A stretch of DNA of 37,110 bases, from assembly GCA_964652235.1 (NCBI GenBank), contig CAZZDK010000019.1, positions 1 to 37,110 of the forward strand. The letters run 5' to 3'. The translations under genes were made by a program, and so were the position numbers. This document shows positions 31,556 through 37,110 of the stretch, piece after piece. This stretch comes from CAZZDK01 sp964652235 (GTDB taxonomy: Bacteria; Pseudomonadota; Alphaproteobacteria; UBA9219). The notes beneath the pieces were generated by a model. The model had not been told where the DNA came from. It saw nothing but the letters and a program-made list of their open reading frames with translations, and did no database searches. The first letter of the stretch is position 1. Each line of letters begins with the position of its first letter.

Positions 31556-32182
31556 ATGGCTTATCGAAAAATTCGCCTGCTCGCCCTTGCGCTCGCCCTA
31601 CTCGCCTGCCCGGCGGAGGCCGAGCAGCTCTCCACCACCGCCCCCGAAGCCAGGCTTATGCGCGGGGTCATGGGAACCGAAGCCCTTTCCGAAAACGTTT
31701 CCATCTACCGGGTGGGCGTGGCCGATCTGCCCCAAAAGATTCGGGGAGAGATAGGTTCTCTGCTCGTGGCCTGCGGCGGCAATACCGAGGAATCCGACAA
31801 GGTCATCGCCTTCGCCTGGGTTTCCGACTGGCAGCGCAAGCAGGGTTCCGCCCCCAATTATATTTTCGATTTCCGGGATTTCAAGAAAGAGGACAAGCAG
31901 GCGCCCTGCGCCGGGGAGCCTTTGTGCACCGAGGAAGGCTGTCTTCTCCTCGGTTATACGGGAGAGAAGGAAGAGAGATGGCATAGAACCTTTTCCCTGC
32001 GCGCGCTCGATTTCGGCTTCGTGGCCACGCGCGGCGCAAACGACGCGATCACGCAGGAAATTCACGTCCTTTCGATGAAACCGGATTGCGAATCGTCCTA
32101 CGGAACGCAGACGGATAAGGGCTGTTTCCGCCGTTTCGTCTGGCGCGACATCGGCCTTTCGGCCCTGCCGCCGAGGAAGTAG
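31556..32182 (+). CDS. exported cysteine-containing protein, partner of the Hint protein
   Basis: I do not recognise this 208-residue protein. A signal sequence is clear: basic MAYRKIR, then LLALALALLAC. Cleavage could be at AEA-EQ (after residue 22) or the LLAC (Cys18) could act as a lipobox. The mature part has cysteines in LLVACGG, APCAGEPLCTEEGCLLLG, PDCESS and KGCFRRF, suggesting disulphide bonds. It begins one base after the stop of the Hint-domain gene, so the two are almost certainly co-expressed and may interact outside the cytoplasm. Confidence 0.72.
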   Translation: MAYRKIRLLALALALLACPAEAEQLSTTAPEARLMRGVMGTEALSENVSIYRVGVADLPQKIRGEIGSLLVACGGNTEESDKVIAFAWVSDWQRKQGSAPNYIFDFRDFKKEDKQAPCAGEPLCTEEGCLLLGYTGEKEERWHRTFSLRALDFGFVATRGANDAITQEIHVLSMKPDCESSYGTQTDKGCFRRFVWRDIGLSALPPRK

Positions 32183-32199
32183 CGGTCCGGTTTTCTCGA

Positions 32200-33119
32200 T
32201 CAAGACAAAGCGGGAGCAACCGGTTTTCTGCCGCGCGGCATGAGCGTTGTCGGCGGCGCGGGAACGGCGCAAGAATCCTTGAACCTGCCGATAAGCGCTT
32301 CTTTTTCCGCCTCGCGGATCGATTTGTCGCGCAACACTTTCCGATGCGCGGGGCTTTGAGGGGCCGCCGCGCCCGTGAAAAGCTGGTCGTACTGATAAAG
32401 CTCCTTGCGATCCAGATAATCCGCATAAATGTCCGCGTTTTTCTCGTTATGGCTTTGTGCAAACGCTGGCGCAATTCCGCCAAGCAAATGGCGCGATAAA
32501 CTCTTTCGTAGTTTCCCGTCGCGTAAATTCTGCGGTATTTTTCGATGGAAACGCCGTTGATGCTCTCAATGTCCTTGTTGGCCATGAGTTCGGCGACGAG
32601 CGTCGCGGCCTCAAGAGGAAAGAGGCTACGGTCGCACATACCGTGCATTTCCGTCTCGCAGAAAACGCGGTCACGCTCGCCGCCGCAAACACACGTTTGA
32701 ACGTCACCCGACGCTGTGCGAATAAACAGGGCTGATGCAAAAGATGTGATAGCTTTTGTTTCTGCCTCAAACTTGGTATCGTCAAAGTCACCAGTGGTTT
32801 TGTCCGTGCATATATCCTTGAACCATGCATAAACGTCATTTGTCTCAAAAAGGAATTTGCCTATATGCGTATCATCAGGCCTTGTTGCACCCCATTCTTT
32901 GGCTTGGTCTTCTGAACGTTTTGAATTTCTTATTTTTGCGCTGATGGTCGGGCGTGGATTTTTGGGTTCATCTTTCAGATATTTTCTGTTTGGCCCTGTA
33001 TAAAGCTGAATGCGCCCTTCATGCGGGAATGCTTTCTCAAGACCGCCGAGGCGGACGATTTCCTTTAGAACAAGGTCGATGATTTCTTTGGAGGTTGTTT
33101 TTCCCTCAAACATAATCAT
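32200..33119 (-). pseudogene. unknown gene with probable frameshift near 32470
   Basis: From the ATG at 33119 (AAGGGGAG upstream) an open frame encodes an unrecognised protein (GKTTSKEIIDLVLKEIVRLG, RPTISAKIRNSKRSE, TCVCGGERDRVFCETEMHGM) as far as ELRQRLHK near 32470. Beyond that the same frame becomes Arg-rich nonsense and runs into the convergent gene. One base over, another frame encodes a sensible end, SHNEKNADIYADYLDRKELY to VAPALS, stopping at 32200. A single frameshift would join them into about 300 residues. Alternatively the second frame, which reads LLGGIAPAFAQ before SHNEKN like the end of a signal peptide, is the remains of a separate exported protein. The first 400 bp are clearly AT-richer than the rest. 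Confidence 0.5.
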
Positions 33120-33134
33120 GGCGCACATCTCCCC

Positions 33135-33272
33135 TTAACGAGGTTGCGCGTCTGATTTTGCCTGCGGGTGTGATCCCGCATCCTCTGGTGGTCGGGGGGG
33201 ATTCTCAATTTCTCGTTCGGTCTGAGCCACGGAGAAAAATCCTAAAATCTTCTTGATAACTGTCTTTAGCAT
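33135..33272 (-). CDS. 45-residue unknown peptide
   Basis: The ATG at 33272 has GGGGG six bases upstream and lies about 80 bp after a good promoter. The product begins MLKTVIKKILGFFSVAQ, a basic amphipathic stretch that could associate with a membrane, then a polar Pro-rich tail ending DAQPR. The stop is 15 bp before the ATG of the next gene, so the two would be co-transcribed. I do not recognise it. A small leader-type gene or a toxin-like peptide are possibilities without support beyond size and charge. Confidence 0.5.
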   Translation of the reverse strand: MLKTVIKKILGFFSVAQTEREIENPPRPPEDAGSHPQAKSDAQPR

Positions 33273-33357
33273 AGCGTCCCCCTGTGAGCCGGTAAAATGC
33301 TTTCACGATCTGTTAATTGTTGCGCAGTGCGCTCAATTTCTTTTCACTTGTTGACGG

Positions 33358-33386
33358 ATTATAACAAACAGTCGGGATCAAAACAA
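33358..33386 (-). promoter_or_regulatory. promoter of the 45-residue gene and the frameshifted gene
   Basis: On the minus strand TTGTTT (33386-33381), a 17-bp spacer and a perfect TATAAT (33363-33358). The leader contains an inverted GCGCA-C-TGCGC element near 33320-33332. The stretch 33387-33485, towards the GmhB-like gene, is AT-rich and shows nothing else I can name. Confidence 0.62.
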
Positions 33387-33485
33387 TTTTGTTATTAGTT
33401 TCAACGGCTTAGATCGACTCTTTGTTAGCAAATGGGATTCGTTAATCTTTTTATTCAACAAAAGCGCAGGGTTGATAAAATCGCC

Positions 33486-34025
33486 TTAACCATGACACAG
33501 AAAGCTTTCCAATGCCGCGAAATCCTTGACGGCTTTTACGCCCGGCAGGTCCGTTTCTTCGTGCCCCAAAAGGACGTTGCGTCCGACGCCTGCGGCAAGG
33601 CCCGCCTGCACGTCCGTAACCTTGTCGCCGATAAGGACGGAGCGCGACAGATCGAGATCCAAAAGCAGCCCGGCTTCCAGGATCATGCCGGGGTTGGGTT
33701 TACGCCAGAAGCTTTCCCGCGCCAGCCCCGGCACGTCGCCTTCCGGATGGGTGAAACAGGCCAGAACGAGCGCCAGTTCGATACCTTCCGCCCGCAGGGC
33801 CTCGCGCATTTTCCGCGTCAGCGCCTCGTAATCCTCCAGAGAATAATAGCTTCGCGCCACGCCGGACTGGTTCGTGACGACGGCGGAAACGTAGCCCTGC
33901 CCGGCGGCCTTTCGCAGAAAAGGAAAGAGGCCCGGCAGAAAAGAAAAGCGGCCCCAATCGCCGATATAGCCGTGGTCCGCGTTGATCACGCCGTCTCGGT
34001 CCAAAAGAAGGCCTTTCCGTTTCAT
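33486..34025 (-). CDS. gmhB: GmhB-like HAD phosphatase (heptose bisphosphatase family)
   Basis: This 179-residue protein matches the HAD-IIIA family that includes D-glycero-D-manno-heptose-1,7-bisphosphate 7-phosphatase of lipopolysaccharide core synthesis. LLLDRDGVINADHGYIGD holds the nucleophile Asp. VVTNQSGVARSYYS, RKPNPGMI and LIGDKVTDVQAG follow. The zinc loop is incomplete: CFTHPEG keeps Cys and His, but the usual CxC before RKP reads ESFW. A histidinol phosphatase or a zinc-free GmhB are alternatives. I chose the ATG at 34025, since the longer frame adds only a basic, non-conserved extension. It is divergent from the cyclophilin gene. Confidence 0.78.
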   Translation of the reverse strand: MKRKGLLLDRDGVINADHGYIGDWGRFSFLPGLFPFLRKAAGQGYVSAVVTNQSGVARSYYSLEDYEALTRKMREALRAEGIELALVLACFTHPEGDVPGLARESFWRKPNPGMILEAGLLLDLDLSRSVLIGDKVTDVQAGLAAGVGRNVLLGHEETDLPGVKAVKDFAALESFLCHG

Positions 34026-34097
34026 TTTTCGCCTTTTCCCGCGCCCTGAAACCAAGTAAACCCTTTCCTTCCATACACCATCCGCGCAGGTGAGAAA

Positions 34098-34658
34098 ATG
34101 AAGAAACTTCTCCTGGCCCTCCTCCTCGCCCTCTTGATCGGAGTCCTCCCCATGACCTCAGACGCCGCCCCCCAACTCGATCCCGAAAACACGATTTATC
34201 TTGATCTGGCGGATGGCCGCGTCACGATCCGGCTGCGCCCCGACCTGGCCCCGAACCACGTCAAACGGATCAAGGAACTGACGCGCCAGGGCTTTTACAA
34301 CGGCCTGTCCTTTCATCGGGTGATCCCCGGCTTCATGGCCCAGACGGGCGATCCGCGCGGCGACGGCACGGGCGGATCGGGCCAGAAGCTGAAGGCCGAG
34401 TTCAGCAAGGTTCCCCACGCGCGCGGCACCGTTTCGATGGCTCGCGCAGCCAGTCCGGATTCAGCCGACAGCCAGTTTTTTATCTGCTTCGATGATGCTT
34501 CCTATCTCGACGGGCAATATACCGTCTGGGGCGAGGTTGTGTCGGGCATGGAGGCCGTGGACAAGATCAAGGCCGGATCGCGCCTGAACAATGGGAAGGT
34601 CGAGGGCGAGCCTTCGAAAATCCTCAAGATGCAGGTCGCGGCGGACGTGAAGGGCTGA
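34098..34658 (+). CDS. periplasmic peptidyl-prolyl cis-trans isomerase, cyclophilin type
   Basis: This 186-residue protein has a signal peptide (about 1-23, ending SDA-AP) and one cyclophilin domain. YNGLSFHRVIPGFMAQTGDP, GTGGSG, FSKVPHARGTVSMARA and SADSQFFICFDDASYLDGQYTVWGEV are the conserved segments; the catalytic Arg is in FHRVIPGF. It catalyses proline isomerisation to help fold exported proteins. AGGTGAG precedes the ATG. Its stop shares one base with the trmFO start (TGATG), so the two are co-translated. Confidence 0.93.
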   Translation: MKKLLLALLLALLIGVLPMTSDAAPQLDPENTIYLDLADGRVTIRLRPDLAPNHVKRIKELTRQGFYNGLSFHRVIPGFMAQTGDPRGDGTGGSGQKLKAEFSKVPHARGTVSMARAASPDSADSQFFICFDDASYLDGQYTVWGEVVSGMEAVDKIKAGSRLNNGKVEGEPSKILKMQVAADVKG

Positions 34659-36016
34659 TGCCCTTCCTTCCCGTCCACATCGTCGGCGGCGGTCTGGCGG
34701 GAAGCGAGGCCGCCTGGCAGCTGGCGCGGCGCGGCGTCCCCGTCGTCCTACACGAAATGCGGCCCGACCGGCAGACGCCCGCGCACCGGACAGGCGGTCT
34801 GGCCGAGCTGGTTTGCTCCAACTCCCTGCGTTCGGACGACCCGGACCATAACGCCGTCGGCCTGTTGCACGAGGAAATGCGCCGCTCTGGCTCGCTTATC
34901 ATGCGAGCCGCCGACGCGCATAAAGTCCCGGCAGGCGGGGCTCTGGCCGTGGACAGGGACGCCTTTTCCAAGGAAATAACGGAAAGCCTCGCCGCCCTTC
35001 CGCTCGTGACGATTAAACGAGGCGAAGTGGCCTATTTCCCGCAGGAATGGGATCAGGTCATCGTCGCCTCCGGCCCCCTGACTTCCGACTCGCTGGCCGC
35101 CGAGATCCGTCGCCTGACGGGCGCGGATTCTCTGCATTTTTTCGACGCCGTCGCGCCTATCGTGGAGCGCGAAAGCATCGACATGAACAAGGCCTGGATG
35201 CAGTCGCGTTACGACAAGGGAGACGGCTCGGATTACATCAACTGCGCCCTGGATAAGCCGCAGTACGAAGCCTTTGTTTCCGCGCTTTTGGCCGCCGAGA
35301 AAATCGCGTTCCGGGATTGGGAAAAGGACACGCCCTATTTCGAAGGCTGCCTGCCCATTGAAATCATGGCCGCGCGGGGACCGGACACGCTGCGCTTCGG
35401 ACCGATGAAGCCCGTGGGCCTCACAAACCCCCACGATCCCGACCGCCGCCCCTACGCCGTGTTGCAATTGAGGCAGGATAACGCCTCCGGCACGCTTTGG
35501 AACATCGTCGGCTTCCAGACCAAGATGAAATACGGCGAGCAGGAGCGCATCTTCCGCATGATCCCCGGCTTGGAAAACGCCGTCTTCGCCCGACTGGGCG
35601 GCATTCACAGAAACACGTTTATCAAAAGTCCGGACTTGCTGGACGAAAGGTTGAGGTTGAAAAACCGTCCGTCCCTGCGTTTCGCCGGACAGGTCATGGG
35701 AGTCGAGGGCTATGTGGAATCCGCCTCTATGGGGCTCCTGGCCGGGCTTTTCGCCGCCGGGGAAAGGCTGGGAAAGGATTTGTCGCCGCCGCCCCGCACG
35801 ACGGCCCTCGGCGCGCTTTTGGCTCACGTCACGGGCGAGGCGCGAGCGGAAACCTTTCAGCCCACGAACGTGACGTTCGGGCTTTTTCCGCCGCTGGAAT
35901 CCAAAGTCAAAGGCGCGCGCGAGCGCAAAGCGGCCCTCGCTGCGCGGGCCAGGGAAGAGTTGGGAAAGTGGCTGAAGAGCGGCGGAATCGAAAAAGATTG
36001 TCATTGCGAGGGCTGA
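34658..36016 (+). CDS. trmFO: tRNA (uracil-54-C5)-methyltransferase, folate/FAD-dependent
   Basis: This 452-residue flavoprotein makes ribothymidine at tRNA position 54 with methylenetetrahydrofolate as the carbon donor. VHIVGGGLAGSEAAWQLA binds FAD. ELVCSNSLRSDDPDHNAVG, GCLPIEIMAARGPDTLRFGPMKPVGL, NIVGFQTKMKYGEQERIFRMIPG and GGIHRNTF are diagnostic. Length is normal. The last residues, DCHCEG and the stop, are encoded by the first bases of a palindromic repeat element (35999-36123), so the C terminus seems to have been replaced by its insertion. Confidence 0.96.
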   Translation: MPFLPVHIVGGGLAGSEAAWQLARRGVPVVLHEMRPDRQTPAHRTGGLAELVCSNSLRSDDPDHNAVGLLHEEMRRSGSLIMRAADAHKVPAGGALAVDRDAFSKEITESLAALPLVTIKRGEVAYFPQEWDQVIVASGPLTSDSLAAEIRRLTGADSLHFFDAVAPIVERESIDMNKAWMQSRYDKGDGSDYINCALDKPQYEAFVSALLAAEKIAFRDWEKDTPYFEGCLPIEIMAARGPDTLRFGPMKPVGLTNPHDPDRRPYAVLQLRQDNASGTLWNIVGFQTKMKYGEQERIFRMIPGLENAVFARLGGIHRNTFIKSPDLLDERLRLKNRPSLRFAGQVMGVEGYVESASMGLLAGLFAAGERLGKDLSPPPRTTALGALLAHVTGEARAETFQPTNVTFGLFPPLESKVKGARERKAALAARAREELGKWLKSGGIEKDCHCEG

Positions 36017-36123
36017 AAGCCCGAAACAATCCAGAGTCGCAAGAACCAACGGACGATCTGCTTGACTCTGGATTGCCACGCTCCCTTCCGCCGCAAGCGG
36101 CGGAAGGTTCGCTCGCAATGACA
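35999..36123. repeat. 125-bp palindromic repeat element (REP/MITE-like)
   Basis: Perfect 12-bp terminal inverted repeats, TGTCATTGCGAG (35999-36010) and CTCGCAATGACA (36112-36123), enclose three further pairings. These are GGCT-GAA-AGCC (36011-36021), CAATCCAGAGTC (36027-36038) with GACTCTGGATTG (36064-36075), and a 10-bp hairpin CCTTCCGCCG-CAAG-CGGCGGAAGG (36085-36108). No open frame is inside. It overlaps the trmFO 3' end and ends five bases before the convergent hscB stop, where the folded RNA could also act as a terminator for either gene. Confidence 0.88.
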
Positions 36124-36128
36124 GGAAT

Positions 36129-36800
36129 TTACCGCAGCCGCGTGAGTTCGTCGTCGGGATTGGGAGGCGTGCCGCCCGAAAGGTTAAGACGGCGGTCGCG
36201 CACATCGCTCAGAATGGATTCCAGCCCGTCCACCTCGAGAAGAAGCGCGTTGGCAAGCTGCCAGTTCTGGTTTCGAAGCGCCTGCATAAGGCCCACGACG
36301 CCCTGCTCCATCGCCTGTCCGGCCTTTTGGGCCACCCGATCGCATTGAGGGGCCAGGCTGGCATTGTCCAGTTCATAGCGCAGTTCGGCCACAAGCGGGT
36401 TGGTCGCTTCCTTTTCGTCCACTTCCTTCTGATGCAGGGCCAACCAGTAGCGCCCCCTTTTCAAGGGATCGCGCAGGGTTTGATAGGCTTCCTCGATAGC
36501 CTCGCGCTGCTTGGAAGCGTGGCCGCGCTCGCCCATGCCCCGAATGGCGAAGCGTTCGGGCGAAAGCGCGCGCATAAGCGCCGCATACTGCCGGTCCAGC
36601 GCCTCCAGGTCGATGTCGATGCGCCGTTCCAGCCCCAGGCGCGCGAAATGGTCGATGGAACGCACGGGCTGTATGGTCCCGCAATGCTGACAGAAAAGGG
36701 CCCGCAGGGGGTTTCCCTTCTGGCATATCCAGCAGCAGGCCTCGCCGCTGGCGCACGAAGAGGGAACCGTGAATTCGTTGAACTCTATAACATTATCCAT
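36129..36800 (-). CDS. hscB: HscB-like J-domain co-chaperone with zinc knuckle, lacking HPD
   Basis: This 223-residue protein matches HscB, which delivers the IscU scaffold to the HscA chaperone in Fe-S cluster assembly. An N-terminal knuckle C23-WI-C26 ... C37-QH-C40 recalls the tetracysteine domain of eukaryotic HSC20. The J-like domain (HFARLGLERRIDIDLEALDR) follows. The HPD tripeptide needed to stimulate Hsp70 ATPase reads S80-P81-E82 (ALSPERFA). The C-terminal IscU-binding helices look normal (EAYQTLRDPLKRGRYWLAL). The last ~20 residues are polar. No other isc gene is visible, although the window ends 310 bp upstream. Confidence 0.82.
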   Translation of the reverse strand: MDNVIEFNEFTVPSSCASGEACCWICQKGNPLRALFCQHCGTIQPVRSIDHFARLGLERRIDIDLEALDRQYAALMRALSPERFAIRGMGERGHASKQREAIEEAYQTLRDPLKRGRYWLALHQKEVDEKEATNPLVAELRYELDNASLAPQCDRVAQKAGQAMEQGVVGLMQALRNQNWQLANALLLEVDGLESILSDVRDRRLNLSGGTPPNPDDELTRLR

Positions 36801-36813
36801 ACAAAATCCTCGG

Positions 36814-36852
36814 AAAGGCGCGAGATGGAGATTATACCCGAATCGCGCCTTT
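36814..36852 (-). promoter_or_regulatory. 10-bp inverted repeat around a -10 box upstream of hscB
   Basis: AAAGGCGCGA (36814-36823) and TCGCGCCTTT (36843-36852) flank, on the minus strand, GGGTATAAT with TATAAT at 36836-36831. No good -35 lies at the right distance. It may be a repressor-type operator over a promoter, or a weak terminator of the upstream small gene. Confidence 0.4.
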
Positions 36853-36889
36853 TCGTGTGAGGAAAATTATGGAGGGAAAAAAACGGGGC

Positions 36890-37090
36890 TCAGACCTTGC
36901 GGTGAACCACGTCGGCGAGCGTCACGGCCTTCAGGAACCTCTCGACCTCTTCGCCCATCTTGAGCCAAAGGTGATCCGTCATCTGCCGCGCCGTGAGGTT
37001 CTCGCCCTCGAAGACGGGGCGTTCGCGCTGCGAAGAAACGTCGACGGAAGCGACGATCTGCTGGATCGTGATCTCGCTGCTGGCTGCCAT
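36890..37090 (-). CDS. unknown 66-residue protein
   Basis: I do not recognise this small soluble protein. It starts MAASSEITIQQIVASVDV, continues RERPVFEGENLTARQMTDHL and ends ADVVHRKV; no signal or membrane span is present. The ATG at 37090 has no strong ribosome-binding site, and since the window ends 20 bases later an earlier start cannot be excluded. It is upstream of hscB on the same strand, separated by a 10-bp inverted repeat region. Confidence 0.55.
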   Translation of the reverse strand: MAASSEITIQQIVASVDVSSQRERPVFEGENLTARQMTDHLWLKMGEEVERFLKAVTLADVVHRKV

Positions 37091-37110
37091 CGCGGGGTTC
37101 GCCGCGGCGT

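Overview
The window looks like one contig of an alphaproteobacterial chromosome. The argS to SPOR gene order with a dgt-like gene upstream, a trans-type polyprenyl diphosphate synthase, a PHB depolymerase, trmFO and an HscB with an N-terminal zinc knuckle all fit that class. Base composition is GC-rich except for AT-richer stretches at about 23.0-26.0 kb and 32.7-33.4 kb, which look like accessory DNA. A run of 24 N (17139-17162) shows this is a scaffolded, probably metagenomic, assembly. I cannot name the genus from sequence alone.

Layout. 0-1.1 kb: a tRNA-Phe cut by the window edge and a CobS-like membrane protein that has lost the family's catalytic aspartates. 1.1-9.5 kb (minus strand): seven tightly packed genes forming a probable sugar or glycoconjugate operon (FAD oxidoreductase, NAD-dependent epimerase, sugar isomerase/epimerase, two divergent GT41/O-GlcNAc-transferase-like enzymes, a methyltransferase-like protein and a CgeB-like glycosyltransferase). 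9.6-13.0 kb: SYLF lipoprotein, a small coiled-coil membrane protein, PhaZ-type PHB depolymerase, an AsmA-like protein. 13.07-16.2 kb: a clear fluoride riboswitch followed by MFS transporter, CrcB fluoride channel, DUF190, an unknown 112-residue protein and a PAP2 phosphatase, most of them translationally coupled, apparently a fluoride-response operon. 16.2-22.8 kb: housekeeping genes (TrmN6-like methyltransferase, polyprenyl synthase, SPOR protein, argS, dgt, exonuclease III).

22.8-26.1 kb is the most unusual part. Three paralogous single-span membrane proteins of no family I recognise are transcribed as one unit from a good sigma70-type promoter with a palindrome in its leader. Their 3' ends are much more alike in DNA than their bodies, and one copy carries a duplicated fragment of the end of the exonuclease III gene plus a one-base difference in a G tract that changes its C terminus. 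26.3-29.4 kb returns to cspA, a lipoprotein, purB and a lytic transglycosylase. 29.5-32.2 kb holds a secreted protein ending in a Hint (intein/hedgehog-type) domain and a small exported partner. 32.2-33.4 kb holds a frameshifted AT-rich gene preceded by a previously unlisted 45-codon gene and its promoter. 33.5-37.1 kb carries a GmhB-like phosphatase, a periplasmic cyclophilin, trmFO whose 3' end runs into a 125-bp palindromic repeat element, an HscB lacking its HPD motif, and a small unknown gene at the edge.

All function calls rest on motif and family recognition by eye. No database search was run.
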